Part shown: positions 12,597 through 33,485 of the stretch, in pieces
Layout of the letters: the number at the start of each line of letters is the position of its first letter
How positions within the stretch are numbered: the first letter of the stretch is position 1
From: Hydractinia symbiolongicarpus
Lineage: Eukaryota > Cnidaria > Hydrozoa > Anthoathecata > Hydractiniidae
Length of the DNA: 64,000 nucleotides
Assembly: GCF_029227915.1 (NCBI RefSeq)
Contig: NC_079887.1
Location: 10,230,001-10,294,000, forward strand
Direction: 5' to 3'
Translations under genes and position numbers: made by a program
The notes under the pieces: model-generated
The model's input: the letters and a program-made list of their open reading frames with translations, nothing else
The model's database searches: none
What the model was told of the DNA's origin: nothing

Positions 12597-14435
12597 TGTT
12601 TAAAACATAATCACACTCACAGTGCAACTGATAAGAAATAATTTTTTTTTTAGATAATATATATTTCCTATATTTTATTTATATAATTTAAGAAATCTTT
12701 TTTTTTCAAACTGGGTGTTTCGTGTTTCATGTAATGTACAAAAAGCACATGAATGAATCCAATACACATTTTCCGAATTTCATGGTTTTTTAATTTTATA
12801 ATTTTAACTTTTTGACCTTAAGATCATATTCAGCATCATTAAATTGGTCTGTACACAAATTTTCAACTTAATCTGACATGTAGAAATGCTAATAAGCCTC
12901 GGTTTCAAGCAAAAATAAATTAGGAAAAATTAAAAAACCTGTTGTAACAGTTTTTTGTTTGCTGCATGATTCTGAAGATTTCACATTTTATCAAATTTCA
13001 GGTGAGGATTTGAAAAATCACATTCATTTCGTTTTAAAAAATTGAGAAATTGCAGCGGTGTATCAAAGACTTATTCGGGAAAGGTGTGTTATCTATCTGT
13101 AATTATTTCGAAATTCGGATAATTAGCGCAGCAAAATAAATTAGCTGACGCCATCTAAGTTAATAAATTTAAGAATTAATAAAAGAATACAGAATTAAAA
13201 AGTAATACACAGTTATAATAATTAGGAGATCATTACACCGTCATTTCTTTAATTTAGCGCGCCAAATTAAATAATTATTTTCGAGGCACCGCGTTAAAAG
13301 TAAGAGAAAATAAACTATGATGTATTTATCAATTCGAGACCGCAGTGATAATTAGAGGAAAAATTTCAGCCAATTTGCACTAAGATAGAGGACCTCCCTG
13401 ACTGTTTTTATTTTATTTTTTTAAAGAAATAAGTTTACAGTAAGGCATAATTTTACAATGGGTCCTACCCCGGATAAGTAGATTAGTGGTACACTCTTTT
13501 TTGATCCCTTGAAACAAAAACTCCGATTAGGTAGGTTATCCAATGAAGTAACTAACAGCTAACTCTAAGCAAACCAAATTGACCGACTTTTTCTTGACTT
13601 GTAAAATTTGTCTTGTCTTGGATTCAATATAAAAAGTAAACCCAGATATCATTGTGTCTTGCTTATAAATTGTGTTTAATGTGTCTTCTAGGCTATATTT
13701 TACAAAATTTGAAAATATCTTGATAAATAAGACAAGTTGGGCCATTTCAATGAAATCCTATTTGCAAGGAGATTCGGTTAAAGGTGAGGCTCCCGTTAAG
13801 CAGGACACTTTTTCTTTGTCCCTCGGTTCCACTGAACGACAGTATACTGTATTCTCATTGAATACAGTATACTGTCGTGTCCCTCAAATTTTTACTATTA
13901 AGAGCCTAAGGGTTAAAAGATCTTTGCATTAAATTTAGGTTAAGATAATAAAAAGCAATACAAAGTATGTGTTGAAAATCTTATTCTTGGTTGTCATCGT
14001 TAAATGCCGTAAAAAAAAAAATTGGCAAAATTATTTGGGGAATAAGAGAGGGGGAGGTTCTAGATGAAGGACATAACAGAGCAATTTAAAGATAAGGGTC
14101 ATAGAATGAAAGATTTTGTATGTATTGTCAGCACATCTTATGTTCTAATGTGAAAATAGGTTTACATCTTGTAAAATTTGTGTATGGAATCCCGGAAATT
14201 CCACTGCAAGAATTTCTTTTAATTGCAGCCAATTTTTTTGATGCAGTACGCCTTTTCCTTTTATAAGAATATGCACTATAAGAAGGTGCGTTAGATCTAT
14301 TAGAACAATGGGGAATTAAGTATAATGACCAGCCTGGTTAGAATTTTGAATTCTTATAAAAAGCATGTACCTGCTAGGCATTCCACTGTATAATGAATGC
14401 TGCACATTTTAAACGTTTTTCTACCCTATGTTTTA
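12597..14435. other. Gene-free region
   Basis: No gene seen. It contains the perfect hairpin at 13836-13878 and a degenerate Tigger-like segment (GTTAAGCAGGACAC) just before it. Confidence 0.45.
13836..13878. repeat. Perfect 19-bp hairpin, 5-nt loop
   Basis: ACGACAGTATACTGTATTC (13836-13854), loop TCATT, then its exact complement (13860-13878). The arm itself contains the palindrome ACAGTATACTGT. GTCCCTC occurs on both flanks (about 13819 and 13880), like a target duplication. It could be a small foldback repeat or a transcribed hairpin. Confidence 0.7.
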
Positions 14436-14530
14436 TCTATATTATAATGCCCGTATACGTCCTGCCACGCAAAATGGTAGCTTAGCTGCGACTGGCGAAC
14501 TCGTGGATTTTTCCACGGGCTAACGACTAG
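14436..14530 (+). mobile_element. Minimal 95-bp Helitron-like element
   Basis: The unit lies between A (14435) and T (14531), as expected for Helitron insertion. It starts TCTATATTATAATGCCCG and ends with the hairpin CCGTGGATTTTTCCACGG-type stem followed by GCTAACGACTAG. It therefore carries both diagnostic ends within 95 bp and no coding sequence. Confidence 0.6.
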
Positions 14531-16359
14531 TACAAACAAATTAGCGCAATCTGAATTTTGCACAGAACGTAGTAGTTGCGCTTAATTAAATCTGCGTGAG
14601 TCAGTGTTTTCAATAAATAGCTTTTTACTTTGAAAACTATTCTCTCAATGAGTTTTCATGTGTCAAGAGTATTTGTAAATAGTTTGAAAAAGCATGATTT
14701 AATTATATTGCTAAAAAGGGAAAATTTTAAATCCTCTAGGCTTCCGCTAGGTTTAAAGAACAAAAATTATTTTCGTTAATCCGATTAAAATATTTTCCTG
14801 TTTTCTGGAGTTAGTTGTTTTCGACAGCAATCGTTGGTTCTAATTTTTGCTAGGGAACTAACTAAACTAGGAAAATTTGTAGAATGCACCGAAACCGAAG
14901 AATTCTATGTTGTTATTTCCTCTTTCGAAGTGGAAAAGCTTTATTGAAGCTTTTGGCATATCTACTGCAGATTTAAGCGGAAGACTCCTTATTTAGACTA
15001 AAAATTCTGAAAGTTTTAATGTGGTGCAAAATCCGGTCTTTCTCATTCATGTCAATGATTTTTGGCACATGTTAGATTTGACAGAAATGACACATATTCT
15101 TTTTAGATTACATTTGCCTCCACGGCGGTTTAATTAGCCACAGCCCCAGTCCTCCTTGGGTCTTGCAATAACTTTTTTCCCCGGCGTTGAACTATAAAAA
15201 AATATGTTCGGTCATTTCAGCTGTAAGTCGTGGACATGGATCTGCTTCATGTTAGCAGCAGCAATGTTAGACTCGAATTTTAAAGAAAAATTTAGTTAGC
15301 ACAAGCGAAACAGAAGGATCGAATGAAACCAGTTATAACTTTTTTGCAAACAAACTATAAGGCAAATAAGGCTCCCTCATTCGCATTCGACGTTTTTTCT
15401 AATTTAGGCGATGATATAAAATATTTGCTATCGTTATACACAATCGCAAAACACTAAATCTGCTGTACCCAAATTAGTTTTGTATGTTTGGGGTGAAAGG
15501 ACTCTCTCGTTTACCGTGCTGTCATGAAAAGACAAAAAGACTTCGAAATAGAGTTGAATCAATGCACCATAGCTAGCCTGCATTATCTTAATAATAAACT
15601 AGTGTGCTAACGGAATATTCACATATTTCTATAAAAAAAGGATTTCATAACATCTCGATATAGCAGAAGAAATAATTGAACTAATTCATATTAATGTGAG
15701 AGCAGTATATGTCAATTTTTTTTTTCATCTCGACAAAGTCCACCACTAAATTTAACAAATGCTGTTTGAACCTACGAGGAAACTTAGTCCCCAGGAATTC
15801 TTCTTCTTGGAGAGGAGTTACTAAACTAAAAAAACATCTAGGCATCAGAAGGGTCAAAGTTGATTCGTTGTAAAGTTTGTTTTTTGTGGAAAAAAACATA
15901 ACGCTTGCGCTTGTTTTAATGAATGTTAGTTAATGAATGTTAGTTAGTTACAGCTGGCAATTTTAATTAAACTTTTATTTATTCATTTTGGTCACTCCGT
16001 GAAAACTTTCTCTTTTTTGACCTTATCAAAAATAGTGCATGTCATAGGTTCGCGGTCAGTATAATATTATTAGCGGTAGAGCACGAAAATCGAAAGCGAA
16101 ACTAGTCTCGTTTGTTATTGGGGCGCGAAAAAAAGAGTTGAAATTGGTTAAGCACCAACCCTTTAAAAAAATTGTTGTTGAATGTTAACGCGTCTTTAAC
16201 TTTTATCATTCTTCCAGTAATGTGTGCTGTATTAAGCTGTTTTTTACAAATAGAATGTGCCAAATGAAGAATTGAAAAATAAGTTTCTGTTTTTTATAAT
16301 TGTTCTTTTATTATTTGTGATTCCTATAACTTAATTTGTGTGTGGCATCCCTTAGAATA
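14531..16359. other. Gene-free AT-rich DNA
   Basis: No exon, RNA gene or clear repeat recognised. A minus-strand frame at 15681-15899 is not protein-like. Confidence 0.45.
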
Positions 16360-17159
16360 CACCTTTACGATAATTCAATTGTACATGCGTTCCTATGGCT
16401 CTCCATCGTTTTACATTATCGGAAAAAAGGAGGTAACAATCGTGTTTTTATGAGAGTTTGTTAGAGAAGAAAGCGTGTTTTCTCCCATTTTTTAACTTCT
16501 GTTGTATCAATTTCTTTCAAATTCAGGAAACGTTAATAATAATAAGATACAACTTTGTGTACTTTTCATTAAAAACAAAACGCGGCAAGAAAAGTTATCA
16601 CGAAAAAACGTGTTTTCTCATTAATAAACTCTTATAAAAGTGTTTAGTTTACCTCCTCCAATCGCTAAATAAACGATCCATCCCGCTAAAAATCAAGTTG
16701 AGCTCATATTAAAGATCTTTGAAAGTTGTCTAGAAATCTTTTTATTTTTTTGAAAAATCGTTATCCGTTCTCGAGATATTTGTCTTAAAAGTAGCGCTAA
16801 TTATGCGAAATTGTGATGTCATGAGTATGCATTGAGCATAATTATGGTAACTAAATAAAAAAAATATGTAAAATGTTCAAAACCCGTCAAAGTGAATGGC
16901 CAGAAAACATTTTTAACTCTATATAGCTTTTCAAAAATGTCAAATTAACTCCCTTGCAGAGCATACTCATGACATCATGCATAATTAGTGAATCTTCTTA
17001 GTCCAAATTCTACGAACCAATCAACAATTAAAAAAAAATATTCAAATTCCTAGACAATCTTTCAAGCTCTTTCATATGAGCTTAACTTGATTTTTCATGG
17101 GAGGTAACCTATAAGCTGCGATGGAGCTATGTTAGTTTTCCCGAATTATCGTAAAGGTG
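16360..17159. mobile_element. Nested TIR elements
   Basis: The outer ends CACCTTTACGATAATTC (16360-16376) and GAATTATCGTAAAGGTG (17143-17159) are perfect 17-bp inverted repeats. Inside, AGGAGGTAA near 16427 and TTACCTCCT near 16655 bound a roughly 230-bp fold-back unit. It is followed by a roughly 455-bp unit ending GGGAGGTAACCT (about 17110) that is homologous to the element at 35701-36155. A further outer left end (CACCTTTACGATAACTC) starts at about 17166, so copies abut. Non-coding. Confidence 0.6.
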
Positions 17160-20100
17160 TGCAATACACCTTTACGATAACTCACACACATTTAGCAAAG
17201 GGAAAGTTTCTTATATTCTGTGTAAGCCGCATGAGTGCAACCAAATTTAGTACTTTTTGCTAACCATGCAGTTTTGCTGCTGCATGTACCCCTTCACACA
17301 TGGTGGTGGTGGTGGTGACTGTAACATCTGCATGGAAAAAAAAACATGCTACACCTTGAACGAAATGTAGGTACGGACAAACGATTGGTTGTAGAGGTAA
17401 GAGCTTGTGGCACAGAACTGAAAATAATAAATGTCTAAAAGCTAACAGTAAAAAAAGTTAACCTATATTGATTCATGCCATTGTAAGAACAAACAATTTC
17501 GTATTCATTCATGTTTTCACCAACATGTGTTTTACTATACTGAATTTATTGTTTTTCAAAATGTTGGCTCTGACATCATCAATTAGATATGTTGCGGCAG
17601 TTCCGCCAGATTTTAATCCAAATCTTAGTCTTAAAAGATTACGAATAATATATAAGTTTTGTACTTAAAGTAATTATTTTTTACAAAAAGTAAAATAGCT
17701 TGTATTGCAGTTTATTTTTGTAAAAACCAATGGAAAAAAATTAAATTTCTTCCCTCACATTTCCGAGTTGAGTTTAAAAGAAAGAACATAGCAGGTTCCC
17801 TATTTCTATTTTTTTTTGTAGCAGTTCATGTACAATATTTGCATGGTTTATTTTTTTAGGTAAAATTACTAATTGCGAACAAGTTCCTGGTTTTATACTG
17901 TCTATATTTTCAAGGATAAATTAGCTTTAAAATTTAATTTTAAAAAGGTATTATTTCGCAAATTTTTATTTCTGCTAACAACATAGAATGTAAAACAAAA
18001 AAACTACCTCAACAAGTTCAAATTTTGATGAAATACAGGTGGCGGAAAATTTGTAATGTTATATATTGTCAAACAGTTACAAAAATATAAGTCAATTTTT
18101 TACATAAAGTTAAAAATTTCATGGAAAATACAACTTGTGTATATATATATTATTTTTTATCATGATCTATATGGGAAATAAGATAACAGAATCATGGCTA
18201 GTAAGATTTGTATTACCAGGAAGTTTGATGATGTCAATTGATGATGTCAATGCACCCAGGGTTTGTATACAAAAACTATTTGCATGATGGTGGAAGGTGG
18301 AAATTACCTTAGAAGGTAATTTTTTAATACTTTGAAGGTACATTGGGTGTAACAGGATAATATATATGAAAAATAAATTTTCGTTTTCTTTTATTATCTC
18401 CTATAATAATGTCTGTCTGTCTGTAACATGCAAAAATATTTATTTACTTTTGATGTAGCTGGAAAAACTATGTCTTATCTGTTAACTGCCTTGGCACGAA
18501 GTTAATGCATTTAAACTGACGTCAATTTATTAAAAAAGATTAGTAAAGTTATTGCAGTGCACTTTTAAGTTTGAGGCCAAATAAATTGGAAATGAGTGTC
18601 ATCCCCTTTAATTATCAATGGACCAAAATGGGACCAATTTCCTAAATCTAGGTCAACCCGCTCATTCTGCACAGGTGGGCTCATAACATCCAACAATAAC
18701 ATCCAAACCTTTACACCTTGATATCTCTGCAATCCTTCATCAAAGGACATGATCCTATACATTTTTTCTGTTAGCGTTTTGTCTACACAACCGAAGTAAC
18801 TGAATTATATTTTTAAAACATTTAGAATACTCATTGCTTGTGTCATTTCTAGAACCTATATTTTTCTTTATTCGTCAAAAGCACATGATCCTATACACTT
18901 TGTTGATCAGGGTTAAACAACTCACTGCAGACGTCAGTAAAATTTGTATGACAGATCTTTTTAATTGTCCTTTTGCCTAAGTTGATTTTTTAATGGACCT
19001 TATTGACTACTATATATACTAATTTAAAGTGATTTAGTTAAATTTCTTTTGCAGGAGGTGAGCTTTAATTCATGCAACAGGCAAAGAAACTTTCAAGCAA
19101 AATAGGGATTATGAGTATTGTTTTATTTACTTTTATATACATTTTTGGCAGTATCTTTTTTTACGGTAACCCAAGGTTCCACCAACTGTAAAATTTGCCA
19201 AAAGTAGCTAGAAAATCAGGAAAATGTCAAATGATATTGAGTGGACATCCTATATTTTTGAAACTTTTATGTTCGTGTCATTTTATAGCTTGAAACAGAA
19301 ATACAGAATGCAGTATTATGTGGATATTTAAAAACAAAAAAATAGTTTTTTACGATATTGTTCCTCTGCCTTGCCATTTGTGGTTGTTATCAAAACATGT
19401 TGCATTTGCTTCAAATGACTTTCACTGATTGTATAATTGTTGCAAAGTCATTATCTAGTTGTTAACAACCTACACACTGCAAAATTTTGTCCAAGTAAAA
19501 CATGACAATGTCACAGGCAAAATCCTAAATATTACGGCACCTCAAAAGGAAGAAACATTTATTGAAGTAGTGCTACAGATTGTGTGTGATGCAAGTTTAA
19601 TGCAGGATTAGCAAGCATTTTAATGCTTGACATAACATGCGAAAAATTGTGAAAGCCCTGAAATTTTAAAGAAGTGACTTTATTAATTGATTATTTTTTT
19701 TTTCAGGGATTTTAATAACATCCAATAGAAGTGTTCATAATTTTAAGGCAAATTATAACAATTTTAAAAAATCATACATCACATGGATCTGTAACAAACC
19801 TATTCAATGCAGGAAGTTACTAAAAATAACGAAATTATATTTAAATTTTATCAAAAGAGTGTGACTTTTAAACTCGTCAAGGCTTCCAAAAATCAATAAG
19901 TTCCATTGAGACAAGGTTGATAAAATTTTTACCGTTTCAATTGATAGTATATATACAGTTTAGTAAACGTATGTTGTAGATACTTTTGTTTTAATCTGTA
20001 TTAACTGATTTTACTAGTATTTCAGCTTTTACCTGATAATAACTTTAAAAGTCAAAATATATTGTGATTAAAAATTGTTGGTCACTTAATAACCAAATAG

Positions 20101-20285
20101 TACTGCTGCCACAACGTTCTTCAGTTACATTAAAATTCTTTTCTTTATCTGTAGTACAAAATAGATATATGAATTGATCATCTGTTATCTGTATTCTGCA
20201 AAAGATCAAAGACAGGAAATAGAAAAAATTTGCACCAGCATTGGTTTATTTTTTGTACAGATTTTATCAAGAATAAAGTCATATT
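17160..20285. other. Gene-free region upstream of the coiled-coil gene
   Basis: No supported gene. A minus-strand frame at 18565-18762 looks somewhat protein-like (YQGVKVWMLLLDVMSPP) but has no context and may be a repeat remnant. CACATGATCCTATACA-type sequence recurs at about 18747 and 18881. Confidence 0.4.
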
Positions 20286-27944
<7,659 letters not shown>

Positions 27945-29287
27945 GAGTATCGAATTGTGGGAAACGTTTTTTTTTTGTTTCATTGTACTTTTTTTTTGGA
28001 AAATAAGTACTGTTTTAAGCATGTCTTTGATTATTTCCTACATTGTGTCAACTCTTTGTTGAAAATCACGTATAGCAGGCGCCAGGAGATTTCTGTTTTT
28101 CATTACCATAGCAACAAAATGCTTTGACACATTTTTTCGCCTTTCGCTTTTTATTATTACAAAATATTCGTGAAAAGAATATTTTTTAAAATCTCATGTG
28201 CGTTAACCCGAGATGAAAAAGAGAGAACAGGCGCTGAGAACGAGGTTAAGAAAAACACTGCGTTATTTTTTGAGAGGCACAGATACCCGAGCATGTCAGT
28301 TTGTTTAATTCGGAATTAACTTCGAAACATTTGCGACGCAGAAAACTAGAAACAGTTCTCACTTTTTCGTAGCGGAATGTTTTGATGTGAATTTTTAAAG
28401 GGTTTTTTTTTTGGAAAGAATTTGATTCTTGTTTTAAATAAAGCAAAAGTGTTTACACAACCTGGTCTTCAGGAAAATTATGTAGTCAACTGGTATATAC
28501 CACAGGCGTGAAATAACAATGGAGACGAAGTTAGTGTTTGCATTTGTCATTTCAAATTTGATGCTTTATTCTCGTGGAAATTAAAATAATACAGGTAGGG
28601 AATATTTTTTTCTTAGAATTGTAAAAGAAAAGATTCCGATTTTTGACCAAATTTCGCAAACTTTTCTTCCGCAAAAATTTCTTCCCTTAAGTTATTACGT
28701 TAGCTGTGAAAATCGGAATAAAAGTAGAGAATTTAAATTTTATATTCTTCGACTATATCATTAGTGACAAGACAATTCTAATTTAAAAACTGTTTGTCGC
28801 TGGTGCCCAACTATATTCCCAGGGTCCGTTACTTTCTTCGAGTCGAGTCCGTTGAAAAACACTGAAACTTTGGATTACTGTATTTCGACAAGTTGTTCTT
28901 TTTTTCGCATCAGGGACACACTCACATTTTAAAATGCGTAACATTAAAGCCCGTTCCTCAGTCCACAGAAAACACAACAATATAACCGAACCTTGCATTT
29001 AACGAAATATATATAACAAAAAAAAATTAAAAAAATTAACATCTAAAAATAACTTCATTACGTTTACATAAAAGGAAATTATAAACGAGACAAGGATTAT
29101 TAAAATTGGAAACAAGGCTAATGTTGATATAATTTGACAGTACATAACGATGAGGTCTCATATAAATGTGTATGAAAATAGAGAGAAATTTTTTTAAAAA
29201 AAATTGAATCGGAAAGTAGACAGTAACATGTATTATGTAATTTCTAATTTGTAGATTTGTTCTATTAAGATGCATCAAAAAGCATTT
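27945..29287. other. Convergent intergenic region
   Basis: It separates the 3' ends of the coiled-coil and SNAP-29-like genes. AATAAA on the plus strand lies at about 28436. Fragments of a CGCTGAGAACGAGGTTA repeat end (about 28228-28247) and a diverged copy of the 22296 hairpin (28632-28676) are present. No gene seen. Confidence 0.4.
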
Positions 29288-29971
29288 TTATTTCAAAATT
29301 TTACGTATTCTTAGATTTTGGTTTTCAATATTTGCATCGGCAGTTTCAGTTTTCCTTTGAATGCGATCCAACAATACATTGTGATCGTCAATTTCTGCTC
29401 CCAACGCCATACCTTGATTCTTCAGTATCTCCAGCCCGGCCATCATGTTATCTAAGTTTTTATCAACAATAGCGTCTGTAGATGATTGCCTCACATTGGC
29501 GTCCGAATCTCCTTCCCATGAAAGGTCGGCTCGTTGATTTATCGTGCGTAGGTTGTTCTTGATTTCGTTGTTATCCCTTCGAATATCCTGGTTTATTTTT
29601 AACGCATTCGCTCTTGAATCTTCCGTGTGAGGGTCATCTGTTTGTACCGGTTTCTTGAACCAGTTACTCATCGTTCCCCATATGCTTTTCAACGAAGTAA
29701 TGTTTCGGTCTGTTTGTTTTAAATCTCCGGAAATCTTATCTAGATTTTTGTCTGTGCGTTCAAGCTGCTCTCGCTGCTTTCGTAACTCTTCTGCAGTCTC
29801 GCTAGCAATGCCTTGCGATTCGTTGATCATTCGTAGGGACCGATAAGAACTGTCAATCATTCTTTGTTGATACAGTTCTTTTTCTTGTTTTATTCTTGCC
29901 AACTCAGGCGTGTCGCTGATGTCTTCAAAGTTGTCTTCATCTTCGAAAGGATTTCTATCACGGTAAGCCAT
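29288..29971 (-). CDS. SNAP29: SNAP-29-like Qbc SNARE
   Basis: A 227-aa, single-exon frame. It begins MAYRDRNPFEDED; the early Asn-Pro-Phe (residues 7-9) is the EH-domain-binding motif typical of SNAP-29. A Qb SNARE helix spans about 35-98, with the central-layer Gln at 66 (KQREQLERTDKNLDKI) and the SLKSIWGTMSNWFKKP boundary that parallels the vertebrate SIKSVFGGLVNYFKSKP. A linker follows, then a Qc helix at about 172-224. There is no Cys cluster for palmitoylation, as expected for SNAP-29 rather than SNAP-25. The family acts in constitutive membrane fusion, including autophagosome-lysosome fusion. The residue aligned with the Qc ionic-layer Gln (SNAP-25 Q174) is His197. Vertebrate SNAP-29 is about 258 aa, so the linker is shorter here. 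The start is preceded by a possible acceptor (CATTCTAG), suggesting an upstream 5' UTR exon or a leader site. Confidence 0.88.
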   Translation of the reverse strand: MAYRDRNPFEDEDNFEDISDTPELARIKQEKELYQQRMIDSSYRSLRMINESQGIASETAEELRKQREQLERTDKNLDKISGDLKQTDRNITSLKSIWGTMSNWFKKPVQTDDPHTEDSRANALKINQDIRRDNNEIKNNLRTINQRADLSWEGDSDANVRQSSTDAIVDKNLDNMMAGLEILKNQGMALGAEIDDHNVLLDRIQRKTETADANIENQNLRIRKILK

Positions 29972-32900
29972 TTTTTCCTAGAATGTTCACATAATAATTG
30001 ACATATATGTACACAATACAAGACACCATAAGGCTGAGAATGGCTAAAAATTAGGTACAAACTGATTTTCTATTTTAAAAACACGAAAACATAGGGTATA
30101 TAAATGTATATAAAGACACAAATTTTCAAATTCGGCTAAATTGGTTACAAATATTTGAAAGGTACTGTAAAAAAATGCTTGAAATATGAGAAAATAAGAA
30201 CGTGTGCTTAAGATATGAAAAATTAAAAACAATTTAGGTTCCAGGCAAATCTTCTAATAAAAAAGTGTTTTATTTTACAAAGATGTCTGATGCTAAAATG
30301 TTACTGTTATTCGTGTTTTACTTATGAATTTTAGTTTGACAAAAGCTTATTTTTCTAAAGTTCACATAAAATCAAGTTGAGTTCAATATAAAGGAGTTTA
30401 AAAGTTGTCTTTCAAGCTTTTAATTTGTACACTTAAGTCACCATTTTTTAACCTGGTAAAAAATGCTAATCTGTTAAAAAATTACCCTCAGTTATTCTGT
30501 TCTTAAGAAATTCCAGCAAATTTTCTTCAAGTTACACACCTCTTACAGCATGCATAGATTTCAAAGCATTACATTTTAGAAATTTTGCACTATATACGCA
30601 CTGGGTATTAAAAATTGTGCATTAAAAACTCATTGTCTATGTATTTTAGCAACACAAACAGGCCCAGGGCAGTTTTTTGGGACATTTAATGAGAGTCAGT
30701 CAGAACAAACATTAGCACTTTCGATAAAGGCAAAAAAACTGATTCAAAGATTGCCTTGCTGTTGAAGTGATTGACACTTTGACAACTAGCTGAGGCTAAA
30801 TGTTGTGTAACTGTACCTCTTGTGTCCCAAGTGCAGGAGTTTTCTTGTACGAAATTCTGTGCATCTGAGGCTATTGTTTGCTGCAGATGACAGGATGGCC
30901 AGTGCATGACAATAACTGAGGGTGACATTACCAAAAAACAACAGTAATGCATATGTTGTATATACGAGGGTGCCAATAAGCCGCATGCGCCATAAAAAGT
31001 GTGGGCGTTTTCAGGCCAGTTTGGCATTTTGAAAAAAATTCAAGTATTCGCCCAAAAAAACCCGCATAGGCTCAAACAATGCCCCCCCCCCCCCCTAAAA
31101 AAACAGACACTAATATGATTCAAAAAACTATTAAAATTAAAATAAACTTACTATGTGGTAGCGAAGTTCTTAAAAGAACTGATGATTTTTGATAAATTTT
31201 GCTTTATAAATAACTTATATATAAACTTTATTCAATTTTATTTGAAAAGTCGTCCTATCTCGCCTGCATATATGCTGGCGTTTGCAGCTTATTGACACCC
31301 TCTTTTGTATATAAGTGAAACGGTGAAAGAAAATATATCCTTGAAGAAACGAACTGTGTTTAGATACAGTCTAGGTCACACATGTACTTTTCTGTGCTGA
31401 ATTATGATGAACAAACTACATATATTGACACAGAATAAATACACATTGCAATGTTGAGTGTTTTTAAAATACTTTATGTAGCAATGCAATGTTGTCACAA
31501 GTTTGCCCTGTTTTGATAGGTTATTTTAAAAATGCCTAGGGAAAGGGAGGGAGGATATAACTTCGCCAGAAGGGAGGACAAGCATTTGCCAATAGTCCCT
31601 ACCTATGTTCGCATAGTCTAAGACATAAGGCCACCATAAAAAATATGTTGTGTTCGCGTCCTGAAGACCCCGCAAAAATGAGTCGGTCGCGCGGTAGGGC
31701 GTATTTTTCCCGGGATATTCAGATGGAAGCAAACAAATTTGTTCCCAAGGCCAAGACAGTATAGCGCCACTCAACATCATTTATAGACCATTTTTCGCCG
31801 CCCTGTAAACTGTCAGTAGCCACAGGAGATTAATTTTCGCTAGTCAATTTTGCATAAATTAGTTCTGGCAAAAAAATTTTCTTTTTGAAAAATATCTCGC
31901 AAAATAATTTTCCCTTTCCGATTTACCGACTCGGGTTTTTATTACCAAAAGTGAGTCGATCGGAGGACACAAACACAACATTTTTGATGACAGCCTAAGA
32001 TAACATAAGTTAACAGGGTATCCCTCGATATTTAGGCTAGCCATGTACAATATGCACATCTAACCATCTATATATCTCTACATGAAGGACAAAACAATGA
32101 GAAAAGAATAAGGTAAATCTGGTAAAAAAGAATGGACAGATTTTAAGGATTAACTTATAAAATTGTCAGTGTAAAGTCTTAAAACTTGGCAAATCATTTA
32201 GAGATATCTACCTAGTCCCTTTATATTGTGAATGAAGTCAACTTAATAAGTTACATGCTCAAAAAACATCATCACTCGACCTTTTTACCAATTCCCTTCT
32301 TGATTTAATTTTTTTCTTCTTATTCATCCATTATAATTAGCTGACACAGCAAAAAATGTACTGTGCGCCATATTGACAAATAATTGTTTAAGGCGCCCTT
32401 TTCGTAATAATATCCGACGGGAGGAGGGGGGGGGGGGGGTAGCGCAGGGTTTTTTGTTGGGTTGGGTTACACGACGGAAAGCAATTATTTTTTAGTGGAA
32501 ATATAGGGCACCGTGCACAGACAGAAAAAATACGTCTATTAATTAATAATTAATACTTATATTGATCGGGCGAAGCAGGAATAACAATGCTACGGATAAA
32601 AGTTTAGGACAAAAAGTAAAAAAATACTCTTGATTGAATAAATATATAACGAAGAAGAAAAAAAAGCTTAAGATGCTGTTCAAAAATGCTGACCAATGAG
32701 AGAGTGTGCCAGTAGAATTAACTTTACTCCTAAATTTTAAACAAACAATTCACCCTCTGATGGAAAACTTAGAACTAAATAATTCTCACGACGAATGGTT
32801 CACTCAATAATAACTGGTAACTCAATAATTACTGGTAAACTTGCCTATATTGTTAATTGTAGCAAGTGAGCAAAAGTTATTACCAGAGACTGTTGTTTTT

Positions 32901-33034
32901 TAAACCAATTTTTAGGTAATAAATCTTTGCAAATCGGTCCTTGTTTTTAAAACTTTGTGAGTTTCGCAAAAAAGCCAAAAAGATAACAAAATTTTAGAAA
33001 TTTTCTCTAACAAAAATTTCGCCAGTTCTTTGAC

Positions 33035-33090
33035 AGGAATTGAATTTCTGATTCTTGTATAACAACACACTAACCATGATAGCCAAGTAT
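33035..33090 (-). other. tRNA-like SINE head
   Basis: Read on the minus strand, TTGGCTATCATGGTTAGTG resembles a tRNA A box and AAATTCAATTCCTG a degraded B box at the normal spacing. Stems are poorly conserved, so it is a tRNA-derived repeat rather than a gene. Confidence 0.4.
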
Positions 33091-33485
33091 ACATAACAGT
33101 TTTATTTCGGCATAGCTGGGTATCTTGGCTAAAAATACGTACGCTCTAAATTATTACATTTTAAGCGCCACTCCCCCTTCTTTAATAGCCTATTTCCCCT
33201 CTCTATGTGACCATACGTCCCTGATGTAGAATGGTGCATTAAGTGTTTTGGCAATTTTTATTTTTTCGAAAATAAATAACGCCAAAAATGCGCTAGTCAC
33301 AGTTTCTGTAATGTGGAAGAATTAACGCAACAACAGGTCAAGAAAATTGATAAAATAGGCCATGTTGACATCAACAAGAATCAACACAGTTTAAGGTTTT
33401 GGATCTAACATATTAACTTAAGTCCGTTGTGCATGTTCGTGAATATTTACAAGTGAACTTTGATAAGTTTAAAGTGCGTGGGTTT

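Noticed and set aside
18565-18762. Minus frame YQGVKVWMLLLDVM
   Set aside because: Somewhat protein-like but isolated; more likely a repeat remnant, and nothing supports a gene.
30686-31027. Overlapping minus frames of 113 and 66 codons
   Set aside because: No recognised domain, no splice context, and next to C-tract repeat DNA.
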